From IMG/VR virus record IMGVR_UViG_3300022707_001782, positions 1 through 22,500 of that record: a stretch of DNA of 22,500 nt, one strand, 5' to 3'. Below are positions 6,023-11,556 of this stretch, piece after piece. A model generated the notes under the pieces. The model saw nothing but the letters and a program-made list of their open reading frames with translations, was not told the origin of the DNA and did no database searches. A program made the position numbers and the translations under genes. Origin of the DNA: a virus. The stretch's first letter is position 1. Every line of letters begins with the position of its first letter.

Positions 6023-6028
6023 TATGCT
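6023..6028 (+). promoter_or_regulatory. -10 box TATGCT, leaderless GTG start
   Basis: TATGCT ends 6 nt before the GTG at 6035. It begins 1 nt after the stop of the 5929 frame. No -35 box seen. Confidence 0.55.
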
Positions 6029-6034
6029 GTAGTC

Positions 6035-6196
6035 GTGAAATGCCAGCACCTCGTCGTTAAGACAGATGTGGAGGTCACTATCCCTCCCGACATGAAGATT
6101 CGCTCCCTCAAATTGGGGCAGGACAACCTGTACCACATCTTCATTGCTGACGAGGCGTTTCGAGTACCCAACGAACGCCGTGATCCAAAAAGGTGA
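6035..6196 (+). CDS. Small unknown protein, 53 aa
   Basis: 53 residues starting at a GTG placed 6 nt after TATGCT. The sequence begins MKCQHLVVKTDVEV and continues with TIPPDMKIRS and YHIFIADEAFRVPN, and looks like a small beta domain. It is supported by the promoter spacing and by absence of another good frame here. It overlaps the next gene, in another frame, by 17 nt. No family recognised. Confidence 0.5.
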   Translation: MKCQHLVVKTDVEVTIPPDMKIRSLKLGQDNLYHIFIADEAFRVPNERRDPKR

Positions 6197-6362
6197 TCCC
6201 ATCCTCGTCGTTATGCGTGACGGAAAGAGATACAACGTCACGGGGTTTTCGATGTCTCACCTGAAACACACTCGCAGGCACAACGGTGAAGCGAAGATCA
6301 GAACTGATGCTGGATTCGTGACTATCGAAGGCAAAGATATTCGTTCCCTCTCCCGACAATGA
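6180..6362 (+). CDS. Small beta-rich unknown protein
   Basis: 60 residues if the GTG at 6180 is the start; the in-frame ATG at 6144 would overlap the previous gene by 53 nt. It reads VIQKGDPILVVMRDGKRYNV and later GEAKIRTDAGFVTIEGKD, a strand-rich pattern like a small SH3-like barrel. It ends in an ATGA overlap at 6359. The function is unknown and the start is uncertain. Confidence 0.5.
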   Translation: MIQKGDPILVVMRDGKRYNVTGFSMSHLKHTRRHNGEAKIRTDAGFVTIEGKDIRSLSRQ

Positions 6363-6418
6363 GCTTCCAAAGACATCGTAAGCTCATCATCGCCTTCGAT
6401 ACAGACGTGGTAGAATAA
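6359..6418 (+). CDS. 19-residue ORF resembling a HAD N-terminus
   Basis: ATG 6359 in an ATGA overlap begins MSFQRHRKLIIAFDTDVVE and then stops. HRKLIIAFDTD resembles HRLVIAWDVD at the start of the HAD gene at 6748. It may be a fragment of a HAD gene cut off by insertion of the HNH gene that follows, or a leader peptide; TCTCCC precedes it. It could also be chance. Confidence 0.3.
   Translation: MSFQRHRKLIIAFDTDVVE
6411..6416 (+). promoter_or_regulatory. -10 box TAGAAT, leaderless start
   Basis: TGG precedes TAGAAT, which ends 6 nt before the ATG at 6423. The box lies inside the end of the 19-residue ORF. Confidence 0.55.
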
Positions 6419-6422
6419 TGAT

Positions 6423-6758
6423 ATGCCAAAAGGATTTTCCGAATACAACCAGAGCGGATGGAGGCATTCTCGGAAATCTATAAAAAAGATGAGCGAGAGC
6501 AAAATGGGGAAGATGCTTGGCGATGAAAACCCCAGATGGAAGGGGGACAATGTGACATATGCTGCGCTGCATAATTGGATAAGAAAACAATTTGGAACGC
6601 CGAGCAAATGTGAGAAGTGTCTGCGCTCGGGATTGAGAGGGGGGAAAATCCATTGGGCGAATCTATCTGGAAAATATAAACGCACTCGGAGTGACTGGAT
6701 CAGGCTTTGCGCTTCATGTCATCGAAAATTTGATTTCCACAAAAAACATGAAGCATAG
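6423..6758 (+). CDS. HNH-type endonuclease with NUMOD3-like N-terminus
   Basis: 111 residues. Residues 16-42 (HSRKSIKKMSESKMGKM, then GDENPRWKGD) resemble the NUMOD3 DNA-binding repeat of homing endonucleases. The C-terminal part is a zinc-supported HNH-like unit: YAALHNWIRKQFG, CEKC (C63, C66), WANLSGKYKR (78-87), and DWIRLCASCHRKFD (C96, C99, H100). It probably cuts DNA at or near its own locus and spreads the gene. It is leaderless behind TAGAAT and sits before the HAD gene, overlapping it by 11 nt, with a second HNH gene after it. The frame and motifs are clear; the target is unknown. Confidence 0.85.
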   Translation: MPKGFSEYNQSGWRHSRKSIKKMSESKMGKMLGDENPRWKGDNVTYAALHNWIRKQFGTPSKCEKCLRSGLRGGKIHWANLSGKYKRTRSDWIRLCASCHRKFDFHKKHEA

Positions 6759-7092
6759 ATTGGTCATAGCATGGGACGTAGACGACACTCTCATCATTCC
6801 ATCGTGTGCCACTGGCTTCGACACAGACGTGCCGAATTACGACACCATCGCTGTGTACAAATGGTTCCAGGCCCAGGGGCACTACATGATTATCTGGAGC
6901 GGAGGAGGTGCGGATTACGCGAAGCAGTGGGCGGAGAAGTTCGGCCTCAGAGCAGACGAGTATCTGACGAAGGGGGAGCCGACGAGCGTCGTAGACATCG
7001 CCTTCGATGATTGCGACGTTATGCTGGCGAAGGTGAATGTGAAGGTGAAGAGGGTGAAGAACCAGATTGTCCGTGACCCCGAGAGAGTATGA
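6748..7092 (+). CDS. Small HAD-superfamily phosphatase-like protein
   Basis: 114 residues from ATG 6748; the earlier in-frame start at 6691 is inside the HNH gene. HAD motif I is WDVDDTL (nucleophile D10, acid D12), motif II is MIIWSGG (S51), and VVDIAFDDCD (81-90) is motif IV with the magnesium-binding aspartates. No large cap domain fits in this length. Capless HADs of this size include nucleotide and polynucleotide 3' phosphatases, so a role in nucleotide or DNA-end processing is possible, but the substrate is not shown. The last 20 residues are basic (AKVNVKVKRVKNQ). It ends in an ATGA overlap with the second HNH gene. Confidence 0.75.
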   Translation: MKHRLVIAWDVDDTLIIPSCATGFDTDVPNYDTIAVYKWFQAQGHYMIIWSGGGADYAKQWAEKFGLRADEYLTKGEPTSVVDIAFDDCDVMLAKVNVKVKRVKNQIVRDPERV

Positions 7093-7514
7093 GTAGGGAG
7101 AAACAGATCAGAGAAGAGCTTATAGGCAAGTTGAACAACCACGACAACACGTACACGGTTACAGCCGAACTCATGGACGACATCATCGCGCAGCTAGTGG
7201 AGCTTGACGAGGTAAGGAAGCTCAATGGGAGATACTTCAATCTCCTCGAACAATGTCCTCTCTGCAAAAAGAGAAAAGTCGAAAACATGCATCACTTCGT
7301 TCCCCGAAGTAGAGGGGGCGCAAAAGATGAGAAGAGTATGTGGGGAAAGCGGAAGGTGAAGTTGTGCCGACCCTGCCATTTCGCAATCCACAAGGTACTC
7401 ACAGATACGGAACTCGAAATAAACTATCGCTCTCTCGATGAATTTTTCAAAAGAACACAAATTCTCAAAAAGATCATGAACGTAGCAGATGTTCATGCGG
7501 GGAGTACGATGTAG
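7089..7514 (+). CDS. HNH endonuclease
   Basis: 141 residues. The first 50 are helical (KQIREELIGKLNNHD, then ELMDDIIAQLVELDEV). The nuclease unit follows: CPLC (C56, C59), MHHFVPRSRGG (67-77, catalytic His pair), WGKRKVKLCRPCHFAIH (C93, C96, H97, H101). This is a standard HNH/treble-clef layout with two CxxC zinc pairs. The start overlaps the HAD stop by ATGA, with CCCC 9 nt before it. It may be a homing-type nuclease or a packaging-associated HNH; location far from the terminase favours the former. Confidence 0.85.
   Translation: MSREKQIREELIGKLNNHDNTYTVTAELMDDIIAQLVELDEVRKLNGRYFNLLEQCPLCKKRKVENMHHFVPRSRGGAKDEKSMWGKRKVKLCRPCHFAIHKVLTDTELEINYRSLDEFFKRTQILKKIMNVADVHAGSTM
7505..7510 (+). promoter_or_regulatory. 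-10 box TACGAT, leaderless start
   Basis: TACGAT ends 6 nt before the ATG at 7517 and overlaps the last codons of the HNH gene. Confidence 0.5.
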
Positions 7515-7516
7515 GC

Positions 7517-7705
7517 ATGGCTGATGATGAAATCAATGGCAGGCGACCAGACAACGCGGTGCGCTTCGATCTATTCGAGAGATCAATCGAGGCAGAAGCA
7601 TTTGAGCAAGCATGGCTCCTCGCTGATCTCTTGAAGCAGACTGATGAGTACAGAGACAGGGTGATAGAGCTATGCAAGGACTTGCCTAAGCGTCGTACAA
7701 AGTAG
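7517..7705 (+). CDS. Small helical protein, unknown
   Basis: 62 residues, charged and helical: FDLFERSIEAEAFEQAWLL, then ADLLKQTDEYRDRVIELC, ending KDLPKRRTK. The start is fixed by the TACGAT box 6 nt upstream. Its last 20 nt overlap the end of the - strand mini-gene 7686-7826. No family recognised. Confidence 0.6.
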   Translation: MADDEINGRRPDNAVRFDLFERSIEAEAFEQAWLLADLLKQTDEYRDRVIELCKDLPKRRTK

Positions 7706-7826
7706 CCTTCTTCCCACGCCAGCGTCCCGTGCGCCTCACAGTGCGCTCAAATTGCCGTCTGCACTTACCAGAACGACGGTCACGTGCGGATCGTGCCGAT
7801 TTCTTGTGTCCCTTCGACTTACTCAT
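7686..7826 (-). CDS. Highly basic 46-aa mini-protein on the - strand
   Basis: The complement of 7826-7686 reads MSKSKGHKKSARSARDRRSG, then KCRRQFERTVRRTGRWRGKK and ATLYDA, then TAG. About 40 percent of residues are Arg or Lys, with one Cys and one Trp. It fills most of an otherwise empty 170-bp gap and is convergent with the gene before it. The start is preceded by CTCCCTCCG, like the C-rich starts on the other strand. It is probably a nucleic-acid-binding peptide; no family is assigned. It is the only supported - strand gene in the window. Confidence 0.5.
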   Translation of the reverse strand: MSKSKGHKKSARSARDRRSGKCRRQFERTVRRTGRWRGKKATLYDA

Positions 7827-7865
7827 CGGAGGGAGCGGTTATGTGATTGGCTTTGCGGTCTGAGT

Positions 7866-7871
7866 TACACT
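7866..7871 (+). promoter_or_regulatory. -10 box TACACT, leaderless start
   Basis: TACACT ends 6 nt before the ATG at 7878. The spacing selects this ATG over the in-frame ATG-less extension to 7752, which would run through the - strand gene. Confidence 0.55.
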
Positions 7872-7877
7872 GTAGTC

Positions 7878-8066
7878 ATGTTCGGAAGAAAACACAAGTG
7901 CGACAAGCATAGGCATACATGGGAAGTGAACCACCAGCCCCCTTTCGATCCCGACAAAGTATCAGGAGGTTTTCGCTGTCTGTGTGGAAAGATTCGATGG
8001 ATGCACCGAGCAAGGGAGTATTGCATCATGTACTCCCCTATGGCGGACAATGCAGTGATGGAGTAG
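7878..8066 (+). CDS. Small zinc-knuckle protein
   Basis: 62 residues from the leaderless ATG. C8, H11 and H13 (HKCDKHRHTWE) and a later RCLCGK (C34, C36) could bind one zinc. The C-terminus (IRWMHRAREYCIMY) is basic and aromatic. A similar C-x-H then CxxC plan is seen in the 10522 gene of this phage. Function unknown; such knuckles often bind nucleic acid or other proteins. Confidence 0.6.
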   Translation: MFGRKHKCDKHRHTWEVNHQPPFDPDKVSGGFRCLCGKIRWMHRAREYCIMYSPMADNAVME

Positions 8067-8099
8067 AATGACTCAGCTTATTTCCTTCCCCAATTCTCT

Positions 8100-8213
8100 A
8101 TGTTTGATGATGAGAAGACGGATGCACCAGCAGACGGTGGCGACGCTCCCAAAGAGGAGGCAGCCCCCGAAGGAGGAGACGACAAGCCCGCAGAGGGTGG
8201 AGGCGACAAGTAG
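8100..8213 (+). CDS. Acidic low-complexity peptide, 37 aa
   Basis: ATG 8100 begins MFDDEKTDAPADGGDAPKEE and continues with EGGDDKPAEGGGDK to a TAG at 8211-8213. It is rich in Asp, Glu, Gly, Pro and Ala and should be disordered. The start has TTCCTTCCCC about 8-17 nt upstream and no -10 box at 6 nt. An overlapping frame from 8068 (to 8271) is proline- and arginine-rich and looks non-coding. Function unknown. Confidence 0.45.
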   Translation: MFDDEKTDAPADGGDAPKEEAAPEGGDDKPAEGGGDK

Positions 8214-8231
8214 TCATCCATTGGTGCACCT

Positions 8232-8266
8232 CAGTGAACGAGTAACTCCGTTACTCCTCTTCACTG
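8232..8266 (+). terminator. Two-part hairpin before the tail-fibre genes
   Basis: CAGTGAA (8232-8238) pairs with TTCACTG (8260-8266), and inside it GAGTAAC (8240-8246) pairs with GTTACTC (8250-8256) around a 3-nt loop. This gives 14 bp interrupted by a small 1/3 internal loop. There is no T run after it. It lies 22 nt before the -10 box at 8289, the same arrangement as at 5245-5311. It is probably a terminator separating the tail-fibre block. Confidence 0.5.
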
Positions 8267-8288
8267 TATGATCTGAGATTGGATATAG

Positions 8289-8294
8289 TACAAT
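8289..8294 (+). promoter_or_regulatory. -10 box TACAAT, leaderless start
   Basis: TACAAT ends 6 nt before the ATG at 8301. First promoter of the tail-fibre block. Confidence 0.65.
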
Positions 8295-8300
8295 CGTTCC

Positions 8301-8726
8301 ATGACAACTGTTTTCCCTGGCGCGATTGATAGCTTCACGAATCCGACTCCTACGGATACTCTTGACTCGGTTACTGTCCCTCACGCGGATCAACACGAAG
8401 ATGCAAACGACGCTATCGAGGCATTAGAAGCGAAGGTAGGAAAGGACAGTTCAGCAGTTACCACATCGCACGACTTTAAGATCAGAGAGCTAGAGACGCA
8501 GGACATCTTCAACGAAACACCGTCAGGAACGATTGATGGTGTCAATGCGACTTTCACTTTGGTGAATACAGTTGCTCCCGCTAATTCGCTCATGCTCTAC
8601 AAGAATGGATTGCTGCAAGCGGCTGGAGTCTCAAACGATTTCACCCTTTCAGGTTCTACGATCACGTTCAACGCGGGTGCTATTCCGAAGTCGGGTGACA
8701 CCTTGATCGCTACCTATCGAAAATAA
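8301..8726 (+). CDS. Tail-fibre-like / virion decoration protein
   Basis: 141 residues. The N-terminus has VTVPHADQHEDANDAIEALE followed by KVGKDSS, a phrase common at the start of phage fibre and appendage proteins. From about residue 75 comes a beta module with TPSGTIDGVNATFTLVN, LMLYKNGLLQ, DFTLSGSTITF and SGDTLIATYRK. The same module closes the next protein (8748-9827), so the two are modular relatives. It is probably exposed on the virion. It is leaderless, with its own promoter. Confidence 0.7.
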   Translation: MTTVFPGAIDSFTNPTPTDTLDSVTVPHADQHEDANDAIEALEAKVGKDSSAVTTSHDFKIRELETQDIFNETPSGTIDGVNATFTLVNTVAPANSLMLYKNGLLQAAGVSNDFTLSGSTITFNAGAIPKSGDTLIATYRK

Positions 8727-8735
8727 TCCTTGTGT

Positions 8736-8741
8736 TATCAT
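8736..8741 (+). promoter_or_regulatory. -10 box TATCAT, leaderless start
   Basis: TGT precedes TATCAT, which ends 6 nt before the ATG at 8748. The whole intergenic gap is only 21 nt, so almost nothing but the -10 box fits between the two genes. Confidence 0.65.
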
Positions 8742-8747
8742 TGAGCC

Positions 8748-9827
8748 ATGCCAGTAACAGAAATCAGAGGGGACGATCAGATCAAAGCGCTCACCATTAC
8801 GAACGCGGAGATCGCCACGGCTGCCGCAATCGAACTCTCGAAGCTGGAGGAGGCGGTTATTCAGGCTGATGGCGGACAGGACTTCACAGGGGAACAGTCG
8901 ATGGGGAGCAATAAGCTCACGAATCTGGATGATGGTACGGATGCCACAGATGCAGTAAACCTCGGACAGCTTCAAGCGCAGCAAGCAGGACTCTCATGGA
9001 AGGACAAGGTGCGTGCTACTACCACTGTGGATGGCGCACTGGCTACTGCATACGAGGACGGAGACGTGATCGATGGTGTGACGCTGGCGACAGGGGATCG
9101 TATCTTGATTAAAAATCAGAGTGCAGGAGCAGAGAATGGTATCTACGATGTTGCGGCATCAGGCGCACCTACTCGCTCTACGGATGCAGACACAGGCGCA
9201 GAAGTAGAGAGCGCTGCTGTATTCGTTGCAGAGGGAACATTGAATGCAGACGCAGCCTTCGTGCAGACCACAGAGCCGATCACGATTGACGTGACCGCTC
9301 AGACATGGGTGCAATTCAGTGGACTCGGACAGATCACCGCAGGTTCAGGTCTTTCAAAGACAGGGAACACTATCAACGTAGGAGCAGGAAATGGTATCAC
9401 CGTGAACGCAGACGATGTCGAGGCTCGCCCAGATTCAAGTGCAGACTCGATCGATGTGATCGCTGGAGGTATCAAGATCAAAGACGGAGCAGATGCTCAG
9501 ATTCTCGTTGCGAACGGATCAGGTGTGTACAAGCGCGTGACCATGAGCGGCGACGCTACCATCGACAACGCAGGAGTTGTTACGGTTACGGCTGGAGACT
9601 TTGTCGTACGTGAAGTGCCAAGCGGAGCAATCAACGGCGTGAACACCACCTTCACACTCGCAGACACTCCCATCGCAGGATCAGAGGAGCTGTACCTGAA
9701 TGGAATCTTGCAGAACCTTGGCGGGTCAAACGATTACACAATCTCTGGAGCAACAATCACGATGAACAGCGCACCGAAGTCCTCACCAGGAAACCCAGAT
9801 GTGCTTCTGGTGAGCTATCGCAAGTAA
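8748..9827 (+). CDS. Tail fibre protein
   Basis: 359 residues, beta-rich and modular. Residues 45-75 carry MGSNKLTNLDDGTDATDAVN, the usual fibre linker, then QAGLSWKDKVRATTT, DGVTLATGDRILIKNQ, AENGIYDV and QFSGLGQITAGSGLSKTGN, a module widely found in phage tail fibres. Residues 290-359 repeat the C-terminal module of the previous gene (VPSGAINGVNTTFTL, ELYLNGILQ, VLLVSYRK). It probably forms a trimeric fibre that binds the host surface. It stands before the packaging genes instead of after the tape measure, which is less usual. Confidence 0.82.
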   Translation: MPVTEIRGDDQIKALTITNAEIATAAAIELSKLEEAVIQADGGQDFTGEQSMGSNKLTNLDDGTDATDAVNLGQLQAQQAGLSWKDKVRATTTVDGALATAYEDGDVIDGVTLATGDRILIKNQSAGAENGIYDVAASGAPTRSTDADTGAEVESAAVFVAEGTLNADAAFVQTTEPITIDVTAQTWVQFSGLGQITAGSGLSKTGNTINVGAGNGITVNADDVEARPDSSADSIDVIAGGIKIKDGADAQILVANGSGVYKRVTMSGDATIDNAGVVTVTAGDFVVREVPSGAINGVNTTFTLADTPIAGSEELYLNGILQNLGGSNDYTISGATITMNSAPKSSPGNPDVLLVSYRK

Positions 9828-9831
9828 GTGA

Positions 9832-9837
9832 TACAAT
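9832..9837 (+). promoter_or_regulatory. -10 box TACAAT, leaderless start
   Basis: TGA precedes TACAAT (extended -10), which ends 6 nt before the ATG at 9844. The intergenic gap is 16 nt. Confidence 0.68.
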
Positions 9838-9843
9838 AGGCGC

Positions 9844-10509
9844 ATGGCTGTTACAGGTGTTCGATCAGAACAAGTTAACAATGGCGAGATCAAACGTGAT
9901 GATCTGAATACCGCAGAAGCGGGGCAAGCGGTCACTCGTAAGATCATTGCGGGTGCAGGTGCTTCTATCTCTTCGACGGGTGTGGACACTGGAACGGGCG
10001 ACGTAACGATCAGCGCGTCAGCGAGTATCTTGAACGACTCAGAGCCTTTCGACATGGAATCCTCTCCAGGTAGTGCTCCTGAGAAATTCAGTGGAAACCT
10101 TCTGATCTTCCAGTTCCGAAATAACTTCGATGATGAGTGCTCAGGGAACTCCGACATGCCTCGCGAGATTGATCTCGCAGTCGATCCAGTTCTTCGATTC
10201 AACTGCGCTATTCATCAGGCAGGATCAGGAAATGCTGATGTTCGTATCATGTTGGAGATTCAATACCTATCAGACGGAGAGAATACAGGTGATGCAGCGG
10301 ACGAAACACTCCTTCAGACCGTTCCAGTTATCGATAACGTAGGAGAAATAGGTTCGTTCTTCTTTACGCTCGATGGCACTCTCATGTCACAGGACGCTCG
10401 CGTTGTCATTCTACTGAGTCGCCTCGGCTCTGATGTGCTCGACACGTTCACTGGCGACATTGGTATCGCTGAGGTTGCGCGATGGGACTTCCGAAGGCAG
10501 GCGACGTAG
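9844..10509 (+). CDS. Tail-fibre-associated or receptor-binding-like protein
   Basis: 221 residues. The N-terminal 60 residues (MAVTGVRSEQVNNGEIKRDD, then ITISS-like glycine/serine repeats such as IAGAGASISSTGVDTGTGDV) resemble the attachment part of fibre proteins and the N-terminus of the 8748 product. Residues 80-221 look like a single beta-sandwich head (IFQFRNNFDDE, DPVLRFNCAI, ADVRIMLEIQYLSDGE, GSFFFTLDGTLM, ARVVILLSRLG). It may be the receptor-binding tip of the fibre. That role is inferred from position and composition. Confidence 0.65.
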   Translation: MAVTGVRSEQVNNGEIKRDDLNTAEAGQAVTRKIIAGAGASISSTGVDTGTGDVTISASASILNDSEPFDMESSPGSAPEKFSGNLLIFQFRNNFDDECSGNSDMPREIDLAVDPVLRFNCAIHQAGSGNADVRIMLEIQYLSDGENTGDAADETLLQTVPVIDNVGEIGSFFFTLDGTLMSQDARVVILLSRLGSDVLDTFTGDIGIAEVARWDFRRQAT

Positions 10510-10515
10510 TATAGT
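10510..10515 (+). promoter_or_regulatory. -10 box TATAGT, leaderless start
   Basis: TATAGT ends 6 nt before the ATG at 10522; its T is the base right after the previous stop codon. Confidence 0.6.
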
Positions 10516-10521
10516 GATCCT

Positions 10522-10764
10522 ATGGACTGCGATCACAAATTGAGAGTGACAGAGGACTACGAGAGTATCGTGTGTGATGCCTGTACCCAAACATGGGATC
10601 ACATCGTTGCGGGCTTTGGCGACATTTTTGTTTCAGAGCAGGATGGTTCCTGGTTGACAGTTGCAGGATTGGGAGTGGATGCTATGGGTAAACCTCGTTT
10701 GTTTCTCAATGCCGTCAAAAAAGCGCCCACCAAAGGAACGAAAATCCCAATCACCGAAGAGTGA
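10522..10764 (+). CDS. Small zinc-knuckle protein
   Basis: 80 residues. MDCDHKLR (C3, H5) and VCDACTQTWD (C18, C21) form a CxH...CxxC site, a plan also seen in the small protein at 7878. The rest looks beta-rich (GDIFVSEQDGSWLTVAGL). The last 55 nt overlap the next gene in another frame. Function unknown. Confidence 0.6.
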   Translation: MDCDHKLRVTEDYESIVCDACTQTWDHIVAGFGDIFVSEQDGSWLTVAGLGVDAMGKPRLFLNAVKKAPTKGTKIPITEE

Positions 10765-10945
10765 AGGGGTGCATGAAGTGATACCTCCCATCATCTCCTG
10801 CGATGTGATTGAGGTTCCCCATTCGATTGCGAGACACTGTGCGAAGCTCGTCCTGAATACAGCGCCGACTCTCCAGTGGGATACTCAGCAGATCAGAGAC
10901 CACGCGGATGCGATTGATTTTTTTAAGGCGATGGTGAAGAAATGA
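10709..10945 (+). CDS. Unknown protein upstream of VRR-NUC
   Basis: 78 residues from ATG 10709, which begins MPSKKRPPKERKSQSPKSEG, a disordered basic N-terminus. Then come VIPPIISCDVIEVPH and a helical part ending DHADAIDFFKAMVKK. A GTG at 10771 would avoid the 56-nt overlap with the previous gene and give about 57 residues. It ends in an ATGA overlap with the VRR-NUC gene. No family recognised. Confidence 0.5.
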   Translation: MPSKKRPPKERKSQSPKSEGVHEVIPPIISCDVIEVPHSIARHCAKLVLNTAPTLQWDTQQIRDHADAIDFFKAMVKK

Positions 10946-11265
10946 AAGAGGCAGACATACTCAAGGCGTGCAAAGATTGGCTCGCCGCCAAACACATCTT
11001 CCACTTCCGTGTAAATAACACAGGCATGTGGAATGAGGCGAAAGGGAGGTTCCACACTTTTCATGGAACAAAGGGAGTGTCGGACATCATCGGTATCCTT
11101 CCAGGTGGGAGATTCTTCGCTTGTGAGGTGAAGACAGAAAAGGGCAAAGTCTCCGACGCGCAGGAGAAGTTTCTGACAGGAGTGGATTGCGCTGGAGGAC
11201 TCGCAATGATAGTGCGCTCCGTGGATGATCTGGAGCAGTTTATTAGTGAGGAAATTGGTAGCTGA
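10942..11265 (+). CDS. VRR-NUC domain nuclease
   Basis: 107 residues, the size of single-domain phage VRR-NUC proteins (a PD-(D/E)xK nuclease branch related to Holliday-junction and flap cutting enzymes). Motifs in order: E3 at the N-terminal helix, KGVSDIIGILPGGRFFACEVK with D48, E62 and K64 as the catalytic D...ExK, then KVSDAQEKFLTGV with the conserved Gln, and AMIVRSVDDLEQFI as the closing strand and helix. It probably resolves branched DNA in phage replication or before packaging. It is coupled by ATGA to the preceding gene and is followed by the long non-coding stretch. Confidence 0.88.
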   Translation: MKEADILKACKDWLAAKHIFHFRVNNTGMWNEAKGRFHTFHGTKGVSDIIGILPGGRFFACEVKTEKGKVSDAQEKFLTGVDCAGGLAMIVRSVDDLEQFISEEIGS

Positions 11266-11280
11266 GGTCGCAAAAACAGG

Positions 11281-11286
11281 CATAAT
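11281..11286 (+). promoter_or_regulatory. Possible -10 box CATAAT for the structured RNA
   Basis: CATAAT lies about 15 nt before the 5' base of the long stem at 11301. If used with the usual spacing, transcription would start near 11293. A TTGGTA at 11255-11260 could act as -35 but the 20-nt spacer is long. Weak. Confidence 0.3.
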
Positions 11287-11300
11287 AAGTCTCCGTTCTT

Positions 11301-11523
11301 TCAATGTCTCGCGCGGGTGTGGTGCTATAAGTAAAAATGCACGATGAAGCCCAATAAGTCGGATGCGCCGTAAATAGCACATTCCCCCTAGTGATGCACT
11401 AAAAAGGCTCGCTGTGGTAGATCACGTAATTTCTGCTCGTGGGGAAAAGTAAAGGGTGCGTACCCTTCTTGCCACCTGGGTCTCGGTGGCGATAGTGTAA
11501 GCCACACTCCCGCGAGGCATTGA
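11301..11523 (+). ncRNA. Candidate structured RNA, multi-branched, 22-bp closing stem
   Basis: The 291-nt stretch 11266-11556 has no plausible gene. Its bases 11301-11322 pair with 11502-11523 over 22 positions with a single C-C mismatch and a few G-U pairs. Inside, four hairpins follow in order: A, TGCTAT (11323-11328) / ATAGCA (11374-11379); B, TTCCCC (11382-11387) / GGGGAA (11441-11446), itself enclosing TAGTG-ATG-CACTA (11389-11401); C, AAGGGT-GCGT-ACCCTT (11452-11467); D, GCCACC / GGTGGC (11471-11490) with an 8-nt loop. This is a five-way junction of about 220 nt. It does not match tRNA, tmRNA, SRP, 6S or RNase P RNA as far as I can see. It sits between the replication-type genes and the packaging genes, where cos or pac sites and packaging RNAs can occur. 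The strand is assumed from the neighbours. Confidence 0.6.
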
Positions 11524-11544
11524 GTGTTGTGGAGCGCTTCAAGG

Positions 11545-11550
11545 TAAGAT
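11545..11550 (+). promoter_or_regulatory. -10 box TAAGAT, leaderless start
   Basis: TAAGAT ends 6 nt before the ATG at 11557 and begins 21 nt after the long RNA stem ends, the same hairpin-then-promoter spacing as at 5311 and 8289. Confidence 0.55.
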
Positions 11551-11556
11551 AGAAGC

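Noticed and set aside
8068-8271. 67-aa frame over the acidic peptide
   Set aside because: Its composition is erratic (SFPNSLCLMMRRRM, then PKRRQPPKEETTSP), and it would run through the 8232-8266 hairpin.
11266-11556. tRNA, tmRNA or other known RNA class in the non-coding gap
   Set aside because: No T-loop GTTCRA with acceptor pairing, no tmRNA-like ends, and no SRP or RNase P core motifs were seen; the fold is a five-way junction instead.
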